From: Macrolepiota albuminosa
Lineage: Eukaryota > Basidiomycota > Agaricomycetes > Agaricales > Agaricaceae
Assembly: GCA_027475525.1 (NCBI GenBank)
Contig: JAMWFC010000117.1
Coordinates: 1,908,183-1,972,182, forward strand
Reading direction: 5' to 3'
DNA length: 64,000 bases
Below, one piece after another: positions 34,130 through 45,490 of this stretch. The position numbers and the translations under genes are program-made. Within the stretch, counting starts at the first letter, position 1; each line of letters starts with the position of its first letter. Below the pieces are notes generated by a model, which saw only the letters and a program-made list of their open reading frames with translations, did not search any database and had not been told where the DNA came from.

Positions 34130-34212
34130 TTCATGACCTGTACTGTTAGTTTTTGCTGATGTTGTGTTGTTGCTGATGATGACCATCTTGGTCTGGTGAT
34201 GTCATCTACTAC
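34130..34212 (-). pseudogene. gag: Gyp-C gag fragment C4, distal half
   Basis: The reverse complement resembles C3 gag around 20550-20590 (after the HLEFVA-type segment). It continues across the LTR-B insertion from 35185-35270. Confidence 0.45.
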
Positions 34213-35184
34213 TGTAAGGGCAACTTTTAGAGGCTATGGCTCAGTCACACAGTTGGCAGAGGGAGATCCAAAAAGAACAAGTCTAGGGATTCCTTATGCC
34301 AGGATTGATGCTTCTGAGGCCTCTGAAGCATGGAAAACAACTGTACAGGACAACAGAACCTTAAAAACTCAAAAATTGCCTAAACTGTAAGGGCAACCTT
34401 TGGAGGGTATGGCTCAGTCACACAGCTGGCAGAGGGAGACCCAAAGTGTATTAGAATATATACTGACAATATCATGATAACTACTCACCTGGCAGAGGAA
34501 GATCTAAAGAGAACAAGCCTAGAGATTCCTTATGCCAGGTTGGATGCTTCTGGGGCCTCTGAAGCATGGGAAACAACTGTACAGTACAATAAAATCTTAA
34601 AAACTCAAAAATTGCTTAAACAAATAACTGTACAAATAAGGCAGGAAAACTCCAGACTTTGAAAGTCAGAAAGGCAAACTCTGGCTTTGGTCTGAAAGTG
34701 GTACTGAAGAGCCTACACTTGTCTGAATGATAGCTAAAGTACCAGAGCACCTCAAAGGCTGAGAATAGTGCTGACAAATAGTGTTGAAAGAATAAAAACA
34801 GTAAAATGAGAGAATGACAGAAGAAATAAAAAAAATGAATGAAAGGAGAGTGAAGAGATAAGGAGTGAAAGAAAGGAAGGAATGAGGAGTCCCCTGACAT
34901 AAACAAATAAGTGCACAAACAAGGCAGGAAAACTCCAGACTTTGGAGGTCAGAAAGGCAAACTCTGGCTTATGTAAGCAGTCTGTATGTAGTACTAAAAA
35001 GCTTATGCTTGTTTGAATGATAGCTAAAGAACTAAAGCACCTCAAGGGCTGAGAATAGTACTAATAAATAGTATTGAAAGAATAGAAGCAGTAAAGTAAA
35101 AGAATGATAGCAGAAATAAAGAAATGAATAAAGAGAGAATGAAGAAATAAAAAGTGAAAGAAAGAAATGAGGAGTCTCCTGACA
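34213..35184 (+). repeat. Solo LTR-B, copy 4, interrupted by another LTR-B
   Basis: Outer LTR-B, TGTAAGGGCA...CTGACA, in pieces 34213-34385 and 34900-35184. The flanking 5-mers ACTAC (34208-34212) and GCTAC (35185-35189) match at 4 of 5 positions and fit a decayed target-site duplication. It split the gag fragment C4. Confidence 0.85.
34386..34899 (+). repeat. Solo LTR-B, copy 5, nested in copy 4
   Basis: 514 bp in the same orientation as its host LTR, with perfect 5-bp target-site duplication TAAAC (34381-34385 and 34900-34904). An LTR inserted in an LTR of its own family. Confidence 0.9.
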
Positions 35185-35270
35185 GCTACAAATTTTAAGT
35201 GCTGCTCAGTTGAAGCAGTTTGGAATAGGGTGCTATGCATAAAAGCACTGCTTTGCTGTAGCATAGTGCA
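35185..35270 (-). pseudogene. gag: Gyp-C gag fragment C4, proximal half
   Basis: The minus strand reads SSAFMHSTLFQTASTEQHL, matching the C1 gag segment GSAFAHSTPFWTAPTERHL. Only this short piece is recognisable. Confidence 0.65.
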
Positions 35271-35289
35271 CTATATGGCCATGGCCACA

Positions 35290-35485
35290 TAGCTTTTAGT
35301 TAGTAGAAATAGATAAAATTATATTATAATATAATTTTATTTATATAATCATAAATACTTACTTATCTGCTGTTTATTAAGCAGCTTATTTTTTGTTTAT
35401 ACACTACATAGTCAATAGACCAGTCTGGTCTGATTCTGTACTGTATGAACCTAAGCTCTTACAAACTCCATAACTTCGTTACATT
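35290..35485 (+). repeat. Possible decayed Gyp-C-type LTR
   Basis: Ends CGTTACA at 35485 followed by a T run and AAATC, as after the LTRs at 20030 and (reverse) 51361. The upstream part is too diverged for a firm left boundary. Confidence 0.35.
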
Positions 35486-36559
35486 TTTTTAAATCCACCA
35501 GCTAGGATTTATTGCCTAGCATCTGCCATCAGTCACAGAGTTTGTTGACAGAACTCTATCAACTTCTTGACTTCTTGCACAGCTATACCATGCAAATTTC
35601 AGACAAGAGATCAATGAGTAACCCTATATCTGCAGTCACCACAAATGGTAGGCACAATGCCTATGACTCACAGGGTGACCCAGTAAACACTCAGGACATG
35701 CAGGCATCCAATGTGGGCCAGTCAGAGCCCAAGACTCAAGATTGAGGTCAGAGCACTGACTTTTTCAGGAATGAGAGTGAGGCCCAGAGAGCTGAGAGCT
35801 CGCATCAGGAGGGCCAGCACCAGCCATGGGATAAAATGCCAGAGGGACTAACTTTCCCAATAATGCAGCTGCTAGGAGGACCTCGACAGTCTAGTCAGCT
35901 GGCATTCAAAGAGCCCCCTGACGGGGCCAGGCAGTCAACAGGTGCTTTAGATGCATCAGGAGTCACCAACTTTCAGTATGGACTAGGGCTAAACTAGAGT
36001 ACTGGGGCCAAATAGGCCGCAGCAGGCTCAATGCCCACCAGGATAGCAGAAGCCTGCATAGAGGAGGTACCAGAGGAGGCTGTGACTCACAACACAAAGA
36101 CTGCAGAGGATCATTTCCTGTGCACTCTCACCATAGAAGAGGGTCAAGGAGGATGTTGACCTTTCAGAAAAGGCTCCTGAGTCCTTTACAGATGATGCCA
36201 CCAGAGCAGAGGAGCAGCAATTGAAAACCGCTTACACTGTGCACTTGTGGGTGTTTTGGGATCTATACTCAGAGGTGATGAAATACACTATCCAGGTGCA
36301 ACTTGAGCAATATGCTTCAGCATATATAGTAGCACTTAGGTGACAAGGGCACAAAGTGCCCAGTGTATTTAGTATTAAATATACTGATTTGATGATGAGA
36401 GTTCTCTCTTTGCAACTCCAGATGTATTTGTAGCATAAGGCCACAAGGCAGTCAGGAATGTTGATCCTCTGGAGCCACATGTCTGAGGAATGCTCAGCAC
36501 ATTGTAATTAAGACGTCAGAGTCAAGCTAGTGGAGGCACTAGCACAGGTTTGAGGCAAA
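35486..36559 (+). pseudogene. Unrecognised decayed coding-like DNA
   Basis: Plus-strand open blocks (35512-35745; then 35760-36000 with stops) are rich in Gln, Ser, Glu and Pro like the N-terminal part of a gag, and follow an LTR-like end. A later block (36190-36480) has helical, aromatic-rich sequence. No domain recognised; possibly the gag start of another gypsy element. Confidence 0.3.
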
Positions 36560-36720
36560 CCTGGTGATGTAGTACTTGGTGGCAAGTATCACTGTAGTTC
36601 TGGGGCTTATTGGTAACTCAAAAAGTTCCCTCTAATCCACACTGTTGCTTGATGATAAACTTGGTGTATTGGGTGCTTCTCAGAATATCAAATACTCTGG
36701 TGGGCAGTAGAAGGTTCTCA
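36560..36720 (+). repeat. Dispersed repeat, partner of 19670-19850
   Basis: Shares GTAGTACTTG, AGTTCTGGGGCTTAT, CTAATCCACACTG and CAGAATATCAAATACTCTG in the same order and spacing with 19670-19850. Family and function unknown. Confidence 0.6.
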
Positions 36721-36865
36721 GTCAACTCCAGCCTAAGCAGTTCACTCCCTGGGAACTACCAAGCCTTTGTTTTCCAATAGACTTCCAAGAAGAGGTTCAA
36801 TAAACTCTAGCCTAGGTGATTCACTCCCTGGGAACCACTGAGCCTTTGCCTATCAAATGCCTGTC
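36721..36865. repeat. Imperfect natural tandem repeat, about 74 bp
   Basis: Two units share TTCACTCCCTGGGAAC and surrounding AACTC-AGCCTA words (about 36721-36785 and 36795-36865). Unlike the 77-bp duplications, the copies are diverged and the period differs. Confidence 0.5.
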
Positions 36866-37655
36866 TATTCTCTACTAAACTTGGGCTATTTATACTGTTT
36901 TTCTGGTGCACAGACCACTATCTATACCTGACTCTTTGTTGTCAACTCCCCAGCCTCCAGAACATATTTGATAGTTCAATTTCCCTTTTGGGAGGCATGT
37001 TTCGGTGCCACCAGTTCCACCATTCCTCTAGATGTCTCTGATTGCCACTTCCCCATTTGCTTCAGCTCCATTTAGCACAATCCCATTCATAGATCCTTCT
37101 TTCCCCTTTTAGCGCTTCCCTGCATTCCATGCTTCTTTTGACATCCCTCCATGCTTCTTTTCCTTTCCCCTTTCAGTCATGTCAAATTGGGCATTGTCAG
37201 ATCTGATCTTGATCTAGATCATCACAAATTGATCCCATTTCATCACTTCTGCCAGCTCCCATGCTTCTCCTTCCCATTACAGTGGTTGGACTATTGTTGA
37301 GTGGATAGCTTGAGCTGGTCCCTGCCCTTTGTTCTGTACTGTCTGTATATTTATTGGGGTGTTTTTGGAGATATAATTTGTTGAGACTGCTACCAGGAGG
37401 CTTACAGTTTTCAGCCTTATGATTAAATGTTTATTTTGACTTCTGGTGCATGTTGTGTCTCTGACTGCTGGTATAGCGTTGTATCAGTGAGTACATTTTA
37501 TACTCCAGCAAGACAAGGGTGGCATAAAAAGCCCCCTCACATGGTTAACCAAGACTCTAGAACAGATACTTCAGGTCTGGATAGGCAAGCCAGTATGGCT
37601 TGCAAGGTGGAGAGCAAGGCATCTATGATGCTGCATGTGCTGATAGCAGAAACAT
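36866..37655. other. No gene recognised
   Basis: Mixed-composition DNA with only one small open frame (37427 on), which runs into the F4 insertion. Nothing supported. Confidence 0.35.
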
Positions 37656-38703
37656 TGATAGGCTTCTACTTGGGCTGAGTGCATCAAAAGACATTATGAG
37701 CTTACCAACATTTGACATACTGAAGACTCTAGTAATCTTTTAGGACTCAGGATATCTCTGACTTTGGTGCCCCATTGCAAACTCTACCTATCAGCCTCAT
37801 CTAGCATTTACTAGTCCTTCAGCACACACTATCAGTTGACTTCAAGGACTTAGGAGGTTTTGAACCCATAGTACTAGCACAACAGTGGAGAGTAACTCTG
37901 ACCAAACCCCAATTAATTCTGGAAGGGGTTAGCATTAGGCATTGCCAGTTGACAAGACACCTCAATCAGAAGTCTAAAAAAATCAATGATGATAGCACAG
38001 GATATATTCAAACCCAACATTTGGACCTATCAGGAATTGATACAATGTATAGTGCTGACATTAGTGCTCATGGCATCTGTCAAGGATTTTCTGACCATAC
38101 CCCAGAGTGGCCTGGCCAATTGGATTTATATTAAAAGTGAGCAGACTCATACAATTCTAAGTCAATTTAGAGTCATTATTGGTTGCTATAGGCTATAACG
38201 CCATTGGTCACTGTCACCCATGTGCTGCTAGTTGCTGTTGACAGGTCACCATTAGTGGGAACTACAAGGAGAAGCGCTAAATAGTAGCAAATGGACTTAT
38301 CTTGAAAAATATAGTAGCGCATAGTATAAAAGATAGCTACTTCACATGTATATAACAACAAATTGTAACTCTTTGAGCATCCAAGTTACATTCAGTGTTC
38401 AAATTGTGCTAGCTTATCCTAACTTTGTCACTAAGTTGGGCGCTAGCTTCATTATCTACAGTGCCACCTATGGGCACATTATATTATGCTACTCTTTCTC
38501 TTCTCAATATCTTTCCCTGAACCTTGTTGCTTACAACTTGCTAGGTAGTGTCAGAGATGTTATCATTTAGCATGTCAAATAATTACATCTGCTCAAGCAC
38601 ACTAGAACTATATCAGAACTCCTCACAACTATGTATGTCAGGCATTGGAGATGGTGTTGTACTGTGTAACGTCCACTGCACACAACCACAGTTGGCATCA
38701 TCA
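37656..38703 (-). mobile_element. Family F copy F4 (minus)
   Basis: 1048 bp. The reverse complement starts TGATGATGCCAACTGTGGTTG-like at 38703 and ends AAGCCTATCA at 37656, aligning end to end with F2 (8013-9083). Flanking 4-mers (ACAT, TTTT) do not match, so the TSD is lost. CpG-poor compared with F2, so probably older. Confidence 0.75.
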
Positions 38704-38716
38704 TTTTGGAGCCCAC

Positions 38717-40058
38717 AATGAGGGGTTTTATTAAGACAGAATTATGCCAAAAACTCAAGCCCAGCAACAGCGCCACCTCCTATTTAGAGAGTGCATTTGA
38801 ACAAATCCCCACCAACTCACCACACTTATCAGGCACACTACCAAGACAGACCTTAGACCAGAAGCTTGAGGCTCCAGGTAGCTTAGCTGAAAGCTTTTTC
38901 CCATTTTCCTGACTGTTAAGTACTTGGCAGAGGAAAACCATATGCCACTCATGCCTTTGGAGGAGTTATCTAGATCATTATTGCCAGAATCTAGTAACTC
39001 AGAATTACTTGAACCTGTACCTACTACAATAATGCTAAGCAAAACTAGCACTACCACCATTATTTCTACTTTGACATATATACTGGCCAACATGAAACAG
39101 TCAAATATACAGCACATGCTGCCTAGAAACCACTTTTTATCACTAAAGTGGGACAAAACAAAGTCTTATGAGCTAACACAGTATTTCAGAGAATTAGAGT
39201 ACTTATTATATGACTGTTGAGTTACTGATAATACACAGATGAAGGAGTATGCCGCTAGATATGTCTTATATGACATAGCAGAATTCTGGACACGCTTAAC
39301 CAAGTTTCAAGGATTAATGATTAAGTCAGTGCCCAGACATTTTACCTATGAGAAATGGAAGAAGGCAATTATTAGTTTATATTCTAGTGCTGAAGAATCT
39401 ACACATCATATGGTTATAGAAATCCAAAAGCTAGTACAAAACATTTTTGCAACAGGAATCTATATGCTAGGAATGCTATCTACATATTATCATGACTTCC
39501 AGTGAATTGTGAGATGGCTAGTACAGAATGAGAAACTATACAGGAACAAAGAGTGGTGCTTATTTCAACAGGGAATTTCAACATCATTATAGATCAGAAT
39601 AGTGCACTGTTTAGAGATCTTTATGCCTGAACACCATTCTAAGGAACCTTACCATATAGATAAAGTTTTTGAAGCAGGTAAATAGATGCTGAAAGGCATG
39701 AATACTGGCATTCCTTTACAGAGGCCCACTAGCACCAACAATGGAGGGATGGCACCTTCAGTTGGGGCATCAGCTCTTAGTGCCACTAGTGACCATAGTG
39801 GGTTAGTTAAGAAGGAAGACTTAGAAAACACTGTCAACACTGCTGTCACCAATGTCATGAGCAAGTTAGAAACCTTGATTTCAACCAGCCTTAATGTGCC
39901 ACAAAACAATATGCAAACCAGACTTTGCCACTTCTGTGGTGAAGCAGGCCAGACAATGACTAGAGGTTGCTGCACTATTCTTGAACAGTATTTACACCAA
40001 GGGAAAGCATACTAGGGCTCAGATGATAAAATAGTCTTACTCTCAGGTGCTAATATCC
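38717..40058 (+). pseudogene. gag: Gyp-E gag (first part, before the C1 insertion)
   Basis: Broken plus-strand frames 38924-39220, 39239-39505 and 39686-40015 form one gag. The capsid part has FLSLKWDKTKSYELTQYFRE, EYAARYVLYD and YEKWKKAIISLYSSAEE; a zinc-knuckle-like CHFCGEAGQ lies near 39928. After the knuckle the family reads KVVLPTGA; here KIVLLSGANIL ends exactly at the C1 insertion (40058) and continues at 51537. Matches a second agaricomycete gypsy lineage, different from Gyp-A and Gyp-C. Confidence 0.7.
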
Positions 40059-40234
40059 TGTAACCGGAGTTACGAGTTAGAACTATCTTGTGTGTATCAC
40101 ACAAGTGCTAAATCAGACCGCAGTATCAGATTGACTAGTACTTAGAGTGAAAACAAGATGTTGTCTTATGTAATACTCTACTAATTGATTATAGCGTCGT
40201 TGACGCTGATGATAATACGAATGACTCCGTTACA
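40059..40234 (-). repeat. Gyp-C C1 3' LTR
   Basis: TGTAACCGGAGT...ACTCCGTTACA, 176 bp. The ends form an extended inverted repeat of about 11 bp (with one extra C). Confidence 0.92.
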
Positions 40235-40246
40235 TACCCCCCAATG
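40235..40246 (-). promoter_or_regulatory. Gyp-C C1 polypurine tract
   Basis: The minus strand reads ATTGGGGGGTA directly before the 3' LTR, the expected plus-strand primer. Confidence 0.7.
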
Positions 40247-40625
40247 AGACCGAATACTCGGTCTTGAGAAAGGGAGGTAGAGCGAGATGAAAGATGCATG
40301 GTAGTGCAGCAGAGATGACAGATGCACGGGAGTGCAACAACGGATGAATGCACGCGTATGGCGTGGCTGCAAGGCGTTAGCACTCATGCGCCATGAAGAT
40401 GTGTCGGCCGGACACAATTGAAAGCAGTCCTTATCAGACAAGGGCGCAGGGGGCGCCAGCAGTAGATAGAAAATGGTATATATAAACAAAATATAAAAAA
40501 AAAACAAAAAAGATGACCCCTCCTCTGGGTCCGCTGTATCTACACGCAACTCTAGAGTGCGTATCAGCTCAAATGGTTCGAGTGAGATACTCGGAATGGA
40601 CGTACACAATAAAGTATACAAGGGT

Positions 40626-43539
40626 CTAGGACCCGGATGATGATGCTCCCGCAACAGCGCCCGTCTCAGTCACCATTGCCTCCTCCTCCAGTGCGACGTT
40701 AATCGTGGGAGGGGGAGGCGCCGATTCCGTCCTCGGTGGGGTTATAGGCCCCTCGACTGCAGGCGTGTCTACCACCATAGGCTCTGTTAGTGCGACGTTA
40801 ATCGCTGAAGCGGTGGTGGTAAGCGTACCCTGCTCTGCCGTGCGTGACAGGAGATTGACCCGGCCTGGGTCCATGTCTGCTGCTGGCAGGTCATGCGCTG
40901 CCGAGCGTTTTAGGAGGTTGACCCGATTTGGGTCCATGCCAATCAAGTAATAGAGGCCGTTGGCCTCAGGGTTTTCCGGGAGCTTGCTCTCCTCGTGGTG
41001 CTTGAACATCAGACGATAGTGATCGTCTTCAGTCATCTCCCGCCATCCATCCTATTGCGGGATTGCGGCAGGGGTGCCATACTTGGAGAGGCGCTCCATG
41101 TGCTCGTCATCGACCTGCTTAAAGATGTCCATAGACATCGTGGGGGAATGGAACTGCTGTTTCAGGAAGACTACGCCGTACGTGTAAGCGTGGTCCACCC
41201 ATTCCAGCAGAATCCGGTTGTGTAAAAGGACGTGTAACGCGTCATCGTCGGAGAAGTTCTGTGCATGGTCGTCGGGCACGTGAACTTGGTGGATTTCGAG
41301 CTGCGGCCCACGTTGGGGCTCAAATGGCTGCTCGGGGAACATGGCATCATACGAGGCAATCGCCTCTCGATAAAGCCCTGGACGGGCCACGACGAGGGTC
41401 ATGCGCCGTACGATCACCGGCTTGGCTGCGCTGTTAGCGCACAATGCTCGACATAGGGCGAACCCAAAGAGGGTCCACCAGTGCATGCAATAGGCATGAT
41501 CCACGGCGATACCTTGATAGGTATTTTCCAACCCCGGTTGGCCAAAGACCAGCGCGTACTGCGCCAGTTGGTCAAGGTCGAAGGGGGTGGCTGGATCCTG
41601 AGCGCGCATTACACGCAACGCCGTGGTGCCATCGTCTTTTGTGCGCAAAAAGCGCCCCGGAATGTGTCGTCGCTCGACAAGAGCGAGGTCGTCAGGGCCC
41701 TGCATCGGGTTGACGAGGTCTTGATACCTAGGCTCCTTCATCAGGAGCTGCATGGTTCGATCATGCAGAGCCTCCACTGTTCGCTGTGCGAACATCTGGA
41801 GCTCTGTGATCAACATATATGCGACGATTCTGTCGCGACGCGGAACGTGTACATTGGCGTAATACTTATAGAGCCGGTCCAGCTCTAGCAGAGTGCAGGG
41901 AAGACCGTGTGGGGCGTGCTTATACACAATCATGCCTGGGATGTGGGCAGGATGGCCAGAGGAATATTCATATGACGCCGCTCTATTGGCGTCAGCTCCC
42001 ATCAACACCGTATTCGTGGCATACGAATAATAGGTGCAATGGCTAAGTGCTCCTCTAAAGCACGAGTTCATTCGCTCGACATTGAGCGGACCCCACACCT
42101 TCACCCCCAAGCCATCGGGGATCCTCCCCGAACATTCATCCTTGGCCCTCGACTTCTGGGCCTTTAGCTCCTTGGCGTGAATCGCCTTCTTCTTCGCAAT
42201 GCGCTTATTGCGCGCTACTCGTTGGAATCGGTCTGCGGCCGATTTCCCCTCCTCCCCGTCCTCCTCCTGCTCCGAGCTCGACTCTCCATAGTCGCTCTCG
42301 TCAGACAGGGATGGTACTGGTTTTTTGCCTTTATCAGGCCTAGTCTTCCCCCTCGAGGTCGCCACCAGACCATCATACTGCTCCGGCGTGCGGGGGTCTG
42401 GGGTCAAAACGACCACGGGATACTTTGCTGGAGGGGCCGGTACAAACACCGGCAACATGAACAACATCTGGACTTCTCCCGCTCGTGCGGGAATGCCAGC
42501 AGGAAAGAGTATAACCTCCAATTTGGAGGCATCAAGAGGCGGCTTGCGGCCGCGGCGCTGACAAGATGGCCCCGACTTGGTCGGGGCGGACGATTCTGGT
42601 TGTGGCTGAGCCACCGGAGGGGCAGGCGCATTTTGCACCAGAGTATTCCCTCCAGGCCCAGCGCGATAAGTGACAGTAACGGGCGCTCTTGGCGCCACAG
42701 CGACAGGTTTGGACCCCCTAGGTGGGGCCTGAGATGATGCGGCTTCCCGCTGACCCAAGGACAGACCTGCCAAGGGTTCACTGACGGCAGCCAGCGACTC
42801 TGAAGAGGCCTGCGGGCCCGACTCGGGTAGCCGCGATGACGAAGCCACGGGCTGAGGAGGCTGCTAACGGCATCCTTGCCTGTGGAGGAGCGACCGGTCG
42901 ACTGGGCTGATATCTAGCCCTCTTGACCTCAGCGGTCGATTCCTCACTCGTGGCAATTTTGCGCTTAGAAGCGCGTTCGATCTGCTCCAGCGCTGCGACG
43001 CGCTGCCTCTTCATCAGCTCGATCTGGTCGAGCAGCCCCTCCATTACCATTATGGCCAAACTGTCCTGCAGAAAGGACGCAGTTGCAGAGACTGGCTGTC
43101 CCGCTGCTTCCAGTCTGCCCAACAGCACGTCTGACCCAGCTACACTCTGCGCTTGTGGCGCAGGCTCCCCATATGACTCTTCCATGGGCCGGTGCACCCA
43201 TGGTACTGACGGCGGCCCCGTCACCACACCCGCATATGTCGGATACGACGCAGTTGGACGTGACGACGGTTCCTGATAATAGCGCTTGCGGCGCGTGCTG
43301 TCCTCCGGGTGCCCATAGCGCCCTTCATCATCGACCTCCATCTCTTGCGAGTGGAGGGGCGTCTGATACGGAAGCGGCTCATCACGGCCTGGATAGGCCA
43401 CCGCTGACTGAAACTGGCTTGCCGCCGGATATGGCAGCTGCCTCGGAAACTGAGTTGAAACTTGTATATTCGGGGGTCTCCCCCCTCCACTAGAGCCTTG
43501 CCAGCTCTGATCAGTATTTTGTGGCCCCCAATAGGCCAT
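40626..43539 (-). pseudogene. Gyp-C ORF3: large sense accessory ORF of unknown function
   Basis: Lies 228 nt after the pol stop in the env position, same strand as pol. Start ATG 43539. Frame 1 runs 43539-42778 (253 codons). After a 23-bp deletion relative to C2 (near 42866) the frame continues as 42848-41052 (598 codons), then past one TAG as 41036-40626 (136 codons); about 970 codons in all. Features: Gln/Pro/Tyr-rich N-terminus, a coiled-coil-like stretch (LLDQIELMKRQRVAALEQI), a basic KRxR cluster, an acidic Ser/Glu patch (about 42280-42240), then about 400 residues of globular, aromatic-rich sequence with no domain I recognise. No signal peptide or membrane segment, so not a typical env. 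C2 keeps the same ORF start (57252). Could be a gag-like or DNA-binding accessory protein; function unknown. Confidence 0.6.
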
Positions 43540-43767
43540 TTCCGCTAAACACGTAGACTACGTGTATTGGGACTTGAGAAGAGAGAAAAAAAAACAATCT
43601 CCCAACTCCGCTAGTGGTGTAAACAACCACAAATACATGCCACCCGGCCTCTCACCGGCGATCATAGTCGCATAAACGGTCACAAACAGTAGCCACAATT
43701 AGTAGCCACCCGGTTATTCACCGGCCATCAAAGTGGACTTCGTCCACATTCCACCACCCCACGTGCA

Positions 43768-45246
43768 TTATGCGCGTTTTGCTAGCTGTTGAGGGCGTTT
43801 CACGCCCTGCAACTCTAGGTATCTATCCATCGCTGCAAGGTCTTTGCAGTTCACTAGTGGTTCCCAGGTAGTATCACCTAAGCTCCACCTCACCTCGAAT
43901 TCGAGGTTTCCTTTTGTCCACCGGTGACCGATGAGGTCATCTACAAACCACTCCTGGTCATTGCCAGTTCCAAAGTCATACGGCTCCGGCGTTGCGCGAT
44001 AAGGAAATAGCGCATCACTACTGGCCATATACGGTCGCAATAGCAACACGTGAAACTTGGGCACTATCCTGCGCGCTTGCAGCACCTGGGGTAGTTCCAG
44101 CACATAGTTAGACGTGCTCGGTTCCGCCTCAAGGACCTTATATGGTCCAATCCATTTCGGACACAGCTTGCCCGCCCTGCCTTTCGGCAAGTTCAAGTTC
44201 TTCGTCGAGAGGTACACTAGGCTCCCTTTCTCGATGTCCGGCTCATCACGTCTGCAATTATTCGCATGTTTGGTTTGCCACACACGCAATTCTATAATCG
44301 CGTCATGGGCATCTGCCAGATTCCTTAGCGCGTTGCGCGCAAAGTGCTTGACTCCCACATGAATAACTTCGTCCATACGAAGTTCACGAATCATGGATGG
44401 CATGTAGCCATTGTTGAGTTCAAAGGGTGAGTACCCTGTGGTTTCTGATATACTCGCGTTTATCGCGAATTCTACGAGTGGACATCTATCCACCCAGTCC
44501 TTCTGATCAGGACGTACAAACGCTTGCAAGATTTGCGCGATATTTCTATTCGCACGTTCCGTTTGACCATTCGTTTGCGGATGAAATGATGTCGACATGA
44601 GCAGCTTTGCTCCTAGCAGCTTGTGCAACTCCTTCCACCATTTGGAAGTAAACTTAGCATCTCGATCGCTCACGATCGAGCTGGGCAATCCATGGAGACG
44701 TACTATCTCCTTGAGATAAATCCACAACAAGTCTGATACGGTCATGGTGGTTCTCACCGGAATGAGATGGACCATACTGGTCATTCTGCAGATCACTACC
44801 CACAGGTAGTTAAAGCCTTTCGACTTGGGGAACGGACCTATAAAGTCCATCCCAATCGAGTCCCAAGGTTTGACTGGTATGGGTAGCGAATGCAGCTTTC
44901 CCGGTGGCTTCAAAGTCGATACTTTCGACTGTTGACATAGCTCGCATGTTGAGCAGAATTGGCTCGTCTCTTTGGCCATTTGCGGCCACCAGTACCAGCA
45001 TCGCACATAATCCAGCGTTTTCTGAGTTCCGAAGTGGCCCACTACTCTATGGGCCTGGTCCAGGATAGTCGTAATCAACGACCTCTCCCGGGGAATGCAG
45101 ATGACTTTGGACCCCGTGGGTCTGGTAAGGTAGATGAGCTGCTGCTCCATCCGGAAGCGCGGATGCGCTTGGATATTGTTCAGAATCTCTACAAAGAGAT
45201 TATCATCCCTTGTATCCTTGCTGGATACGTGTGCGGAATTGCGCAT
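43768..45246 (-). pseudogene. pol: Gyp-C C1 integrase with C-terminal chromodomain
   Basis: 492-codon open frame. The H2C2 zinc-binding region reads AHRVVGHFGTQKTL...CSTCELCQQ (about 45065-44930). The DDE core is complete: Asp in GMDFIGPFP, Asp in SDRDAKF and Glu in NGQTERAN. The C-terminal end reads EWFVDDLIGHRW, LEFEVRWSLGDTTWEP, a chromodomain-like fold. It is the 3' part of pol, separated from RNase H only by the stop at 45491 and the extra G at 45207-45209 (C2 has one G fewer). Its ATG at 45246 is therefore probably not a real start. Confidence 0.85.
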
Positions 45247-45490
45247 TGCCTAAGTCGGCCGGTGCAGGCGTATGGTCCTGTGACTCCAGCACTTGCTGGA
45301 GCGTCATATCAGTACCTCTCATAGGCACCTCTTGCCTCGTCTCTTCACGTGGCTGAGGGACCTCATGATCCACTAGCACCTGGGCTTCGATATCGCGAGT
45401 CTCTCACTGTTCCTGCAGTCGCTTACTGCGACGTGTTTCCTGCGCTCGCATGGCGTGTAGCTCGACCCTATGTTCTCTGATTTCATGGAA

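Noticed and set aside
36721..36865. Thirteenth 77-bp duplication
   Set aside because: Period is about 74 bp and the copies are diverged, so it is a natural old repeat.
42177..42737. 186-codon plus-strand frame opposite ORF3, and similar plus-strand frames across 41-51 kb
   Set aside because: Antisense shadows of the GC-richer minus-strand genes of C1; no conserved motif.
45246..45246. Integrase as an independent gene starting at ATG 45246
   Set aside because: C2 shows the linker is continuous with RNase H; the separate frame in C1 is due to one stop and one extra G.
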